From NCBI GenBank assembly GCA_905235445.1, contig CAJOLJ010000038.1, positions 1-36,257 of the forward strand: DNA of 36,257 nt, read 5' to 3'. The DNA comes from an uncultured Bacteroidales bacterium. Lineage in GTDB: Bacteria; Bacteroidota; Bacteroidia; Bacteroidales; UBA932. Shown here one piece after another: positions 28,981-36,257 of this stretch (position 1 is its first letter; the number at the start of each line of letters is the position of its first letter). The position numbers and the translations under genes are program-made. Below the pieces are notes generated by a model. The model was not told the DNA's origin. It made no database searches and worked only from the letters and a program-made list of their open reading frames with translations.

Positions 28981-30252
28981 ATGTTACAGACAATACTTGG
29001 AGCAATTGGCGTAATTGTAGTCGTCACTCTCATCCTCGTAGCCCTCCTTCTTGTCATCAAGGCCAGGCTCACCCCCTCCGGGTCCGTCAAGGTCGACATC
29101 AATGACGGCAAGAAAGTCCTCGAAGTCCCCCAGGGCGGAGACCTTCTCCACACCCTGGCTGATCAGAAGATCTTCCTCCCCTCCGCTTGCGGCGGCAAGG
29201 CCAACTGCGGACAGTGCAAGGTAAGGGTCCTCGAAGGCGGCGGAGACATCCTCCCCACCGAGACCGGATTCTTCTCCAGGAAGCAGATCAAGGACAACTG
29301 GAGGCTCGGTTGCCAGGTCAAGGTCAAGGACAACCTGAAGATCGCCGTTCCCGACTCCGCCCTCTCCGTCAAGAAGCTCGAGTGCGAGGTCATCTCCAAC
29401 AAGAACGTCGCTACCTTCATCAAGGAGTTCACCGTCCGCCTTCCCGAAGGTGAGAACATCGAGTTCAAGAGCGGTGAGTACATCCAGATTGACATCCCCG
29501 AGTACGATGTGGACTTCGCCGACATCGACGTGGATCCCATCTACCGCGGCGACTGGGAGAAATACGGTTTCTTCGGCATCAAGTACAAGAATACCGTTCC
29601 TACCATCAGGGCCTACTCCATGGCCTCCTATCCCGCAGAGAAGAACGTCATCAAACTGAATGTCCGTATCGCCACCCCTCCTTTCGACCGCAGCCAGCCC
29701 AGGGGCGTATTCAAGATGCTGCCCGTTCCTCCGGGAATCGCATCCACGTACGTGTTCACCCGCAAGCCCGGTGACAAAGTCACCATCAGCGGTCCTTACG
29801 GAGAGTTCCTTCTCCCTGAAGGGGATCCCGACAGCCAGGAGTACATCTTCGTCGGCGGCGGTGCCGGTATGGCTCCTCTTCGCAGCCACATCATGCACCT
29901 CTTCAAGACCCTCCACACCAAGAAGACGGTCCACTTCTTCTACGGTGCCCGCAGCCTCGTAGAGGCCTTCTACCTCGAGGACTTCGCCGAAATCGAGCAG
30001 GAGTATCCTAACTTCAAGTTCCACCTCGCCCTCGACCGTCCGGACCCGGCAGCCGACGAGGCCGGTGTGAAGTACACCGCAGGATTCGTGCACAACGTGA
30101 TGAACGAGACCTACCTCAAGGACCACGAGGCCCCCGAGGACATCAAGTACTTCATGTGCGGTCCTCCTATGATGGTATCCAGCGTGAACAATCTGCTGGA
30201 CTCCCTCGGAGTCGCTCCCGAGAGCATCTTCTACGACAATTTCGGAGGGTAG
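28981..30252 (+). CDS. nqrF: Na+-NQR subunit F (NADH-oxidising subunit)
   Basis: This 423-residue subunit takes electrons from NADH in the cytoplasm. An N-terminal TM helix (about 4-27) is followed by a plant-type [2Fe-2S] ferredoxin domain with Cys70, Cys76, Cys79 (SACGGKANCGQC) and Cys111 (RLGCQVKV). A ferredoxin-reductase domain then binds FAD (RAYSMASYP) and NADH (GGGAGMAPLRSH, and FMCGPPMMVSSV near the end). An AAGGAGGAG ribosome-binding site lies just before the ATG at 28981. It is the last gene of the operon and is followed by an intrinsic terminator. Confidence 0.96.
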   Translation: MLQTILGAIGVIVVVTLILVALLLVIKARLTPSGSVKVDINDGKKVLEVPQGGDLLHTLADQKIFLPSACGGKANCGQCKVRVLEGGGDILPTETGFFSRKQIKDNWRLGCQVKVKDNLKIAVPDSALSVKKLECEVISNKNVATFIKEFTVRLPEGENIEFKSGEYIQIDIPEYDVDFADIDVDPIYRGDWEKYGFFGIKYKNTVPTIRAYSMASYPAEKNVIKLNVRIATPPFDRSQPRGVFKMLPVPPGIASTYVFTRKPGDKVTISGPYGEFLLPEGDPDSQEYIFVGGGAGMAPLRSHIMHLFKTLHTKKTVHFFYGARSLVEAFYLEDFAEIEQEYPNFKFHLALDRPDPAADEAGVKYTAGFVHNVMNETYLKDHEAPEDIKYFMCGPPMMVSSVNNLLDSLGVAPESIFYDNFGG

Positions 30253-30274
30253 ACATAGCCCTCCTTTAGGACAG

Positions 30275-30313
30275 TCCACTGCCTTCCCCACCGGGGGAGA
30301 CAGTGGATTTTTT
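30275..30313 (+). terminator. Intrinsic terminator of the nqr operon
   Basis: TCCACTG (30275-30281) pairs with CAGTGGA (30301-30307), with inner TTCCCC/GGGGGA, followed by six T. It lies 22 bases past the nqrF stop. Confidence 0.9.
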
Positions 30314-30812
30314 ATGCCCGGGGACTGAAGTGAAAGTGCCTTGTGGGGAGGGAAAAAAGCCAGAGTCCTCATTTGGAACAGCGCCAAATGAAGACTGCGC
30401 AGCGGTCCTCATTTGGCTCAGGGGGTGTTTTCACCACAAATGGGAGGGTTTTGCCACATTCCTGTGCCAGGGCAGGACTCTGGGCTTGGAGGGGGTGATA
30501 ATTGGATATTTTTGCACTGCCATGAATTCTGCCGGGAGGCACGGTTCATAGCGTTATGGTTTTATGCGGAGGGCGTCCTCGTTAGACAAAGATGTCAGAC
30601 AACTACCCCCGATGCCGCTGTGAAGTGCCACCGGAAGCCCTCCGAGCGCACCCTGGAAGTCTCAGAAAAAACCACATGCACTTTTCTTGCATGAGCGTGG
30701 GTTCTCCACATCCCGTTTTCCACTCCAGGGCACACTAAATATCCCTTGCTTGGGGCCCCCTGGTAGAGGGGGCCCTTAATCATACCCGATTGTGGAAGCA
30801 TTGGGAAGGGAG
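30314..30812. other. 500-base non-coding gap with repeats and hairpins
   Basis: No convincing gene is seen. The motif CCTCATTTGG occurs twice (about 30366 and 30406). The first copy pairs with CCAAATGA just downstream and the second faces CAAATGGGAGG, so the two form similar hairpins. CATGCA/TGCATG forms a further hairpin around 30675-30695. A -7-like TATTTTTG is at 30507-30514 on the plus strand with no open frame of interest after it. This could hold a small RNA or decayed sequence. Confidence 0.35.
30753..30775. terminator. GC-rich terminator-like hairpin after the uvrA operon
   Basis: GGGCCCCCT (30753-30761) pairs with AGGGGGCCC (30767-30775), nine pairs with a five-base loop. It lies about 40 bases past the stop of the last gene on the minus strand. 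There is no T run on that strand. Confidence 0.5.
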
Positions 30813-31508
30813 CTACAGTTCACCTATGAACGTCTCCAGGGTGTCAATGAGGGACTCCTCCTGGTAGGACTGGAATGGGTCACCCTCACCTAGCGGGACA
30901 CCGCCAAGATGAATGATGGAATGAGAGGATGCGCGAAGTATGCCGGGAAGGTCCGAGAGGCGGGAACGGATGTCCACCCTCCCGGCGGCAAGTCTTGCAG
31001 CAGTGGTCTCAAGGTCATAGTAGGAACTAAGTGCCGCTGCCTTGGTCCAGAAGGAGAGGTTCCTTGGGAACGGGACTTCATCTTCCCCCGTGAAGAGACC
31101 CCATGGGAAGGAGTCAGAGAGCCTGAGGGGAAGAACGGTATCTTCCACGCACTGGTACAGCGCTCTTTTGGCCAGTCCCCTCTGTCTTCTTATGGCAAGG
31201 CAAAGTTCCCGTTCGGAACGTCTTCCATCTCCCGAGGCAAAGACTCTCTCCGTCACGGGAAGGCAAAGATAGTCCCCCTGGAAAAGGTCCTCAATGTCTA
31301 TCTCCCGAAGAAAGAGGGTACCGAAAGGTACGTACACAAAGTTCTCCCCCGCAGGAAGAAGGTCCGCCGGGGGTATGCACCCGGGCTCCATGTCAATGAC
31401 CTCGTCAATGAAGGGAAGACACTTCCGCATGGACAGAAGGGTTGTCTTCGCTATCTGTCCTACGGCCTGACCGGAGGAAGCGGAAGGAGAGGGGAGGAGC
31501 GCTTTCAT
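30813..31508 (-). CDS. Unrecognised 231-residue protein in the uvrA operon
   Basis: I do not recognise this family. The protein appears soluble and cytoplasmic, with no signal peptide or TM helix. Two stretches look fold-like: an alternating segment around residues 55-95 (YVPFGTLFLREIDIEDLFQ, then YLCLPVTERV) and a helical stretch about 150-185 with SYYDLETTAARLA. Arg/Glu-rich patches occur near residue 97. The coding frame is supported by its position. It begins three bases after uvrA, in the same orientation, and the frame is uninterrupted with codon use like its neighbours. The N-terminal SPSASSGQAVGQ is low in complexity, so a start a few codons later is possible. Being coupled to uvrA hints at a DNA-damage role, but that is inference only. 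Confidence 0.6.
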   Translation of the reverse strand: MKALLPSPSASSGQAVGQIAKTTLLSMRKCLPFIDEVIDMEPGCIPPADLLPAGENFVYVPFGTLFLREIDIEDLFQGDYLCLPVTERVFASGDGRRSERELCLAIRRQRGLAKRALYQCVEDTVLPLRLSDSFPWGLFTGEDEVPFPRNLSFWTKAAALSSYYDLETTAARLAAGRVDIRSRLSDLPGILRASSHSIIHLGGVPLGEGDPFQSYQEESLIDTLETFIGEL

Positions 31509-31511
31509 ACT

Positions 31512-34373
31512 CTACTGGCTTTTGGCTGAAAGAAGGGATGCGGAGAGACGAAGATACCTTGCGGTATAGGTATCCGAAGACTTCACCATTTCCTCGGGGG
31601 TCCCTGCGAACACCACTTCCCCGCCCTTGTCGCCGGCATCGGGACCTAGGTCAATGACCCAGTCGGCCTCCCTCACGACATCGAGGTTGTGCTCCACCAC
31701 AATGACGGAGTGCCCGTTCTCGATGAGGGCATCCAGGGCCCTCAGGAGTATCTGCACGTCCTTGAAATGAAGTCCGGTGGTGGGCTCGTCGAAAAGGAAC
31801 AGGATGTGGCCCTTATCATTCTTTCCGGAGCGGGTCATGGACAGGAACTTGGCGAGCTTTATTCTCTGGCTCTCACCTCCGGAAAGGGTGCTGCTGCTCT
31901 GCCCAAGCTTTATGTATGAAAGACCTACGTCAAGAAGGGGCTTCATGCCGTCGGCGATTTCCTTGGAGAGGGGTTCGGGGCCCTCGGAGAAGAACTCATA
32001 GGCCTCCCCCACGCTCATGTTCAGGATATCGTCGATATTCTTACCACGGTATCTGACCTCAAGGATATCCGGCTTGAAACGCTTCCCGCCGCATTCCTCG
32101 CAGACCATCTCTATGTCCGCCATGAACTGCATCCCCACCTTTATCCTGCCGTCACCCTGGCACTCGGGACAGCGTCCACCGTCCTGGTTGAAGGAGAAGT
32201 ACTGGGAGGTGTAACCATTGATCTTGGCATACTGCTGCTCCGCCATCAGGGCCCTTATGTCATCGTAGATCTTAAGGTAAGTCACCGCATTGGAACGGGT
32301 GCTGCTGCCGATGGAGTTCTGGTCCACGTATTCCACCCTCTGGATGGCCGAGAGGTCCCCTTCCAGGGAACGGAACGTTCCGGGAGCGTCGGTCGGCTGC
32401 TCGAGCCTCTGGCGGAGTGCAGGATAGAGGATGTCCCCGACAAGGGTGGACTTGCCGCTGCCGGACACTCCCGTTACCACGCACAGGCATCCCAGGGGGA
32501 AGGTCACATTGATGTCCCTGAGGTTATGTTCCATGGCCCCCATGACCCGTATGGACTTTGACGGGGTCCTGCGAGGACGTATGGCCGTCCTTTCCATCTG
32601 GCCGCTAAGGAAGCGCAGCGTGTATGACCTGTCCATTATCTTCTTCGGCAGGTTGTCCCTGTAAGGACCCATGTATACGACCTCGCCTCCACCGACTCCC
32701 GCCTCGGGTCCCATGTCTATCAGGATATCGGCCGCACGGATTATTTCTTCATCGTGCTCGACCACGATGACAGTATTGCCGATGTCACGGAGTTTGCGGA
32801 GCACCCCTATGAGACGCTCCGTGTCCCTCTGGTGAAGTCCGATGCTGGGCTCGTCGAGGATGTACATGCTTCCCACGAGGGAACTTCCGAGTGCCTTGAC
32901 AAGGCTGATCCTTTGGCTCTCACCTCCCGATAGGGTATTGCAGCTTCGGGACAGGGTCAGATACGACAGTCCCACTTCATCCAGGTACTCCAGGCGGGAG
33001 ATGATCTCCCCGAGGGCCTTGTCGGCTATCTTGTGCTCATAGTCCGTCAGTGGGAGGCCGCGAAGGAACGGCAGGGACTCCTCCACCGTCATGTCCATCA
33101 GCTCCTGTATGTTCTTGCCCCCGACCTTCACGTACAGGGCATCCTTGCGGATGCGGCTGCCGTGGCACTCATGGCAGGTGGTCTTGCCCGAGAAGCGGCT
33201 GAGCATGTACTTGTACTGGATCTTGTACCGATTGGACTCGACCCACTTGAAGAACCCGTTGATGCCGTAGATGCGGTCCTCTTCCGCAACCTTGGGATCG
33301 TCTTCGTTCCCCTCCCACAGCAGGTCCTTGACCCTCTGGGGCAGCTGGGCGTAAGGGACCAGTACCGGAATGTCGTACTTGGAGGCAAGACGGATGACGT
33401 TGTTCTTGAACCATCCCATCTTCTCTCCCCTCCAGCAGGCAATGGCACCTTCATAGATGCTCTTGGACTTGTCGGGAATGACGAGGTCCTCGCTTATGCC
33501 CATGATCTTCCCGAGGCCCCCGCAGACGGGGCAGGCCCCAAGCGGGCTGTTGAAAGAGAGCATGTACTCATCCAGGTGCCGGAATGTCATTCCGTCAGCC
33601 TCGAAACGGGAGCTGAAATCCTCCCTGTGCCCGTCCTTCACTACACTTACAAGACCGTCCCCCAGGGAGAAAGCCGTGTCCACAGATGAGTGCAGGCGGG
33701 TCCTGAGTTCCGAGGGGTCCTCCGTCGTATGAAGCCTGGCCCTGTCAACAAGAAGACAAAGTCCACGGGGCCAGTCCCCGCTCAGCGATGAACCCTTGAG
33801 CAGGTCATCGATTAAGTACACGCTCCCCTCTCCCCACATCCTGGAATAGCCCATCCCCTTGAGGGAGAGAAGGTATTCCACCTTGTCCTCACGGGAGTCC
33901 CATTTTGCGTCGGCAAGGATGTACACGGCATCCCCTGTCCCTTCATATATGTATGATAGGACATCGGAGGTGGTGTGGCACTTTACTTCCACTCCCGATA
34001 TCGGGGAGTAGGTCCTGCCTATACGGGCGTAGATCAGACGCAGGTAGTCATAGATGTCGGTAGTCGTAGCTACCGTGGAACGGGGATTGCGGGTGTTTAC
34101 CCTCTGCTCGATGGCAACCGCCGGAGGGATGCCGTCCAGGACCGTGACATCGGGCTTGGTCATCCTGCCCAGGAACTGCCTGGCATAGGAGGAGAGGCTC
34201 TGCGCGAATCGTCTCTGTCCTTCGGCAAAAAGGGTGTCGAAAGCAAGCGACGACTTGCCGGAACCGGAGATGCCGGTTATCACGACGAACTTGCCTCGGG
34301 GGATTTCCAGGGAAATGTCCTTCAGATTGTTTACCCTGGCACCTCGTATGATGATATTTCCTTCCTGGGGCAT
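31512..34373 (-). CDS. uvrA: Excinuclease ABC subunit A
   Basis: This 953-residue ATPase is the DNA-damage sensor of nucleotide excision repair and works with UvrB and UvrC. Two ABC modules are visible. The first has Walker A GISGSGKS (34-41) and signature [11 protein letters not shown]. The second has GVSGSGKST and [11 protein letters not shown]. Zinc-binding cysteine pairs are CPVCGG (UvrB-binding region of the first half), CHECHGSR (insertion) and CPECQGDG...CEECGGKR (C-terminal zinc finger that probes DNA). The ending [25 protein letters not shown] is the standard one. The length is normal. It lies 6 bases after the GT39 gene and 3 bases before the unknown gene, in one likely operon. No LexA-like box was found at its start, which lies inside the operon. 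Confidence 0.96.
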   Translation of the reverse strand: MPQEGNIIIRGARVNNLKDISLEIPRGKFVVITGISGSGKSSLAFDTLFAEGQRRFAQSLSSYARQFLGRMTKPDVTVLDGIPPAVAIEQRVNTRNPRSTVATTTDIYDYLRLIYARIGRTYSPISGVEVKCHTTSDVLSYIYEGTGDAVYILADAKWDSREDKVEYLLSLKGMGYSRMWGEGSVYLIDDLLKGSSLSGDWPRGLCLLVDRARLHTTEDPSELRTRLHSSVDTAFSLGDGLVSVVKDGHREDFSSRFEADGMTFRHLDEYMLSFNSPLGACPVCGGLGKIMGISEDLVIPDKSKSIYEGAIACWRGEKMGWFKNNVIRLASKYDIPVLVPYAQLPQRVKDLLWEGNEDDPKVAEEDRIYGINGFFKWVESNRYKIQYKYMLSRFSGKTTCHECHGSRIRKDALYVKVGGKNIQELMDMTVEESLPFLRGLPLTDYEHKIADKALGEIISRLEYLDEVGLSYLTLSRSCNTLSGGESQRISLVKALGSSLVGSMYILDEPSIGLHQRDTERLIGVLRKLRDIGNTVIVVEHDEEIIRAADILIDMGPEAGVGGGEVVYMGPYRDNLPKKIMDRSYTLRFLSGQMERTAIRPRRTPSKSIRVMGAMEHNLRDINVTFPLGCLCVVTGVSGSGKSTLVGDILYPALRQRLEQPTDAPGTFRSLEGDLSAIQRVEYVDQNSIGSSTRSNAVTYLKIYDDIRALMAEQQYAKINGYTSQYFSFNQDGGRCPECQGDGRIKVGMQFMADIEMVCEECGGKRFKPDILEVRYRGKNIDDILNMSVGEAYEFFSEGPEPLSKEIADGMKPLLDVGLSYIKLGQSSSTLSGGESQRIKLAKFLSMTRSGKNDKGHILFLFDEPTTGLHFKDVQILLRALDALIENGHSVIVVEHNLDVVREADWVIDLGPDAGDKGGEVVFAGTPEEMVKSSDTYTARYLRLSASLLSAKSQ

Positions 34374-34379
34374 GTGCTC

Positions 34380-36143
34380 TTACTGGGTGTTTTCTGGCTC
34401 GTGGGACTGGGGAACGGGGTCTTCACCGGCGGTCTGCTCGAGACCCGGTCCTATGGGGCCCTGTCCTGCGGAGAGGGCGGGAACCACGGTATAGCGACCT
34501 ACCGTAAAGGACGTCCTGCCTGATATGAACTCCTGGAGCGCCTCCGAGCGGGGGATCTTGTCGGTAACCGTGAGAAGTGTGTAGTCCTTTCCGTTTCTTT
34601 CCTCCTGTATGAACGCCTCGGGATTCTTCGCGAAATCGGTTGGTGACTTTCCGAGGAACACGTCCATGTTCTCGGGACGCCGTATGTATACGGTAGCGAC
34701 CTCGGTCCCCTCCGGGACAGCGCCGCAGAGGTCCCTGTAGCCGAAAAGGGGATTCAGGGAGAGAGTCTCAAGGCCAAGGAAGAAAACGAGAAGGAGCATT
34801 GCCGAGGAGCCGCTGACAAAGGGAGCGGTAAGGGACCGCGAGGAGAATGACGTCACGCTTGCCACTGCCATCCCCACCGTGAAAAGGCCGAAGCCCAGGA
34901 TGGAAGGGACAAAGTGGCCTGTGAAGACTTCGAGGTACACCCTCCAGCTTTCCACGGAATACTTTGCCACTACGGCATCCACTCCTCCTGTCTTCGCAGA
35001 AATCAGCACGTAGCAAAGCCATCCACCCAGGAGCGTAAGGGCCGCAAGAGGCAGGAACAGGAACCATCTCATCCACTTTCCCCGCTCTTTCCAGGGTCCC
35101 ACCCTGTCAAGGTAGAGGGGCAGGAGCCATACCATGAAGGGGATGATGGGAGCAAGGTACACGGGGAGCTTCCCCGAGAAAAGGGACAACATCACGAACG
35201 TGGAGATGACAACGCACAGGAAAAGGCTCTCCTGCGGGGTGCGGCTAGAGCCCGGGGTCTTCCTGAAAAGGGAGGCAAGCGATGTCCCCGCAAGAAGGAG
35301 GGACCACGGTATGGTCGTATAGAGGATCGCAGGGAAGTAGAAAAGAAGCGGTTCATCATGGGCGAAAGAGTTCACGGCACGTCCCATGGTCTGGTGGAAA
35401 AGCAGATTGTCAAGGTACTCCTTTCCGCCCTCCGCATAGGTAAGCGAGAACCACACGGCACAAAGCACCGCCAGAACCGTCCATGTCTTCCATCCCAGGA
35501 ACTTTCCTATCCTCCTCCCTTCACCTCTCACGAGAAGGAAAAGAAGCACGCTCACCACCGGCACAAGTATCCCCACGGGGCCCTTCGTGAAAAGGGCCAG
35601 GAAGATAAACAGCGGAAACAGAAGGGAGTTCACCTTCATGTTTCCCTCCTCCCTGTACATCCTCAGGAAACAGTACAGCGCCGCCACTATGAACATTACC
35701 ATCAGTACGTCCATCCTCAGGAAAATGTCTATCACCAGGAACAGGGCAGAGCTCATCAGCACCAGGGCCAGGGAGGCCCTCTCCCACGGTCCCCTTCCCC
35801 TGCCGGCCATCCTGTCCATGAGGGTCACGGTAACGATGGCGGGTATGTAGGAGAACAGGCATAGGAATGGAATGCAGTGCGAGCCGAAGAGCCGCCTGCA
35901 AAGGATGACAAGCCACAGATAAAGCGGGGGTTTGTCCGCATACGGAATGCCGTGGTTGGAGAAAGTGAAGACGGAACCGTTTGCAATAGCCTCATCGGCA
36001 ATGGAAAGATACCTCAGCTCATTGGCCGGGGTGACATCCCTAAGCAGCACTGTGGGAAGAAAGCATATGGTAGTGAGGATGAACACCCCTAGAAGAGGAT
36101 GTGCACCCAGAAAAGCGGCAATTGAAGATTTTCCTTTAGGCAT
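34380..36143 (-). CDS. GT39/ArnT-like membrane glycosyltransferase
   Basis: This is a 587-residue inner-membrane enzyme of the PMT/ArnT (GT39/GT83, GT-C fold) class, which transfers a sugar from a polyprenyl-phosphate donor to lipid A, protein or polymer at the periplasmic face. About 11-13 TM helices can be traced through residue 480. The first periplasmic loop carries the catalytic acidic pattern [11 protein letters not shown] (Asp36, Glu42), followed by DKPPLYLW (70-77), both typical of this family. The last ~110 residues are a soluble periplasmic tail. The ATG at 36143 precedes the first helix; codons upstream overlap the likely promoter. Acceptor and donor cannot be read from sequence. 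Its stop lies 6 bases before the uvrA start, so it is the first gene of the operon. Confidence 0.85.
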   Translation of the reverse strand: MPKGKSSIAAFLGAHPLLGVFILTTICFLPTVLLRDVTPANELRYLSIADEAIANGSVFTFSNHGIPYADKPPLYLWLVILCRRLFGSHCIPFLCLFSYIPAIVTVTLMDRMAGRGRGPWERASLALVLMSSALFLVIDIFLRMDVLMVMFIVAALYCFLRMYREEGNMKVNSLLFPLFIFLALFTKGPVGILVPVVSVLLFLLVRGEGRRIGKFLGWKTWTVLAVLCAVWFSLTYAEGGKEYLDNLLFHQTMGRAVNSFAHDEPLLFYFPAILYTTIPWSLLLAGTSLASLFRKTPGSSRTPQESLFLCVVISTFVMLSLFSGKLPVYLAPIIPFMVWLLPLYLDRVGPWKERGKWMRWFLFLPLAALTLLGGWLCYVLISAKTGGVDAVVAKYSVESWRVYLEVFTGHFVPSILGFGLFTVGMAVASVTSFSSRSLTAPFVSGSSAMLLLVFFLGLETLSLNPLFGYRDLCGAVPEGTEVATVYIRRPENMDVFLGKSPTDFAKNPEAFIQEERNGKDYTLLTVTDKIPRSEALQEFISGRTSFTVGRYTVVPALSAGQGPIGPGLEQTAGEDPVPQSHEPENTQ

Positions 36144-36218
36144 CTTAAGTCCTGGTATTGTGGGGAGGGTGGAAAAAGTCCAGGGGAATCCCATCCTGCG
36201 CTGTCAAAATTAATCCCG

Positions 36219-36226
36219 CAAATTTA
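36219..36226 (-). promoter_or_regulatory. Candidate -7 element of the GT39-uvrA operon (TAAATTTG, minus strand)
   Basis: This is an exact TAnnTTTG match about 76 bases upstream of the ATG. A second match, TAATTTTG, is at 36205-36212, so either could be used. The -33 region is close to or beyond the window edge and is not clear. Confidence 0.4.
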
Positions 36227-36257
36227 ACAATTCCTGCCCTCTTAAGGGAGGATTTCC

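Noticed and set aside
24309..30252. RNF complex instead of NQR
   Set aside because: Subunits B-E resemble RnfD/G/E/A, but the NqrA sequence and the NqrF flavin/ferredoxin architecture, in the order A-F, identify Na+-NQR.
30413..30694. 93-codon plus-strand frame after the nqr operon
   Set aside because: No recognisable sequence features and mixed codon use; it overlaps hairpins and a -7-like site.
1..36257. CRISPR arrays, defence islands, prophage or insertion sequences
   Set aside because: No regularly spaced repeats, no transposase or integrase frames and no defence-type domains were found on either strand.

Overview
The window reads as a stretch of Bacteroidales-type chromosome (Bacteroidota). 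Four things support this: a complete six-gene nqrABCDEF sodium pump, lipoproteins and Big_2 surface modules, an ECF sigma factor paired with a fused anti-sigma/beta-barrel protein, and many upstream sites matching the Bacteroidota -7 element TAnnTTTG. The coding sequence is fairly GC-rich while the larger intergenic gaps are AT-rich. Genus cannot be fixed from this sequence alone. I see no integrase, transposase, CRISPR array or phage genes. Apart from one damaged XRE-type regulator at 5.9-6.6 kb, the window looks like core genome.

Layout. 0-6.2 kb: the 3' end of prmA, a double-YCII protein, a small AT-hook protein divergent from a Big_2/kelch-like lipoprotein, a sugar-porter MFS transporter and a truncated HTH gene. 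6.2-11.3 kb: a structured non-coding gap, a Zn/Cd-type P1B ATPase with a His-rich N-terminus, an AMP-forming acyl-CoA synthetase and a Fur/Zur-family regulator, all on the minus strand. 11.3-13.5 kb: the ECF sigma factor and its translationally coupled membrane partner. 13.7-16.3 kb: a secreted histidine acid phosphatase, tRNA-Gly(CCC) and an APH-fold kinase. 16.5-20 kb: a Nudix hydrolase followed by an M16 metalloprotease lipoprotein. 20-23.2 kb: a candidate small RNA, a UvrD/PcrA helicase and a gap with a strong terminator. 23.2-30.3 kb: an exported TIM-barrel isomerase-like protein, then nqrA-F. 30.8-36.1 kb (minus strand): a GT39-type membrane glycosyltransferase, uvrA and an unrecognised gene, tightly packed.

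Gene cooperation. NqrA-F form one Na+-translocating NADH:quinone oxidoreductase. The sigma factor and its partner probably form an envelope-signalling pair. The metal ATPase and the Fur-family regulator may belong to one metal response, since a perfect palindrome lies at the ATPase promoter. uvrA and the UvrD/PcrA helicase both serve DNA repair but sit in separate units.

Most interesting points. (1) A roughly 65-nt minus-strand small RNA candidate at about 20.1 kb, with an exact TTTG-N19-TATCTTTG promoter and a 12-bp perfect terminator stem. (2) A six-cysteine, internally duplicated tail on NqrC. (3) A single-chain anti-sigma/beta-barrel protein. (4) Operator-like palindromes and tandem repeats at promoters of the metal ATPase, sugar transporter and acyl-CoA synthetase. 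I found no clear multi-gene novel system.
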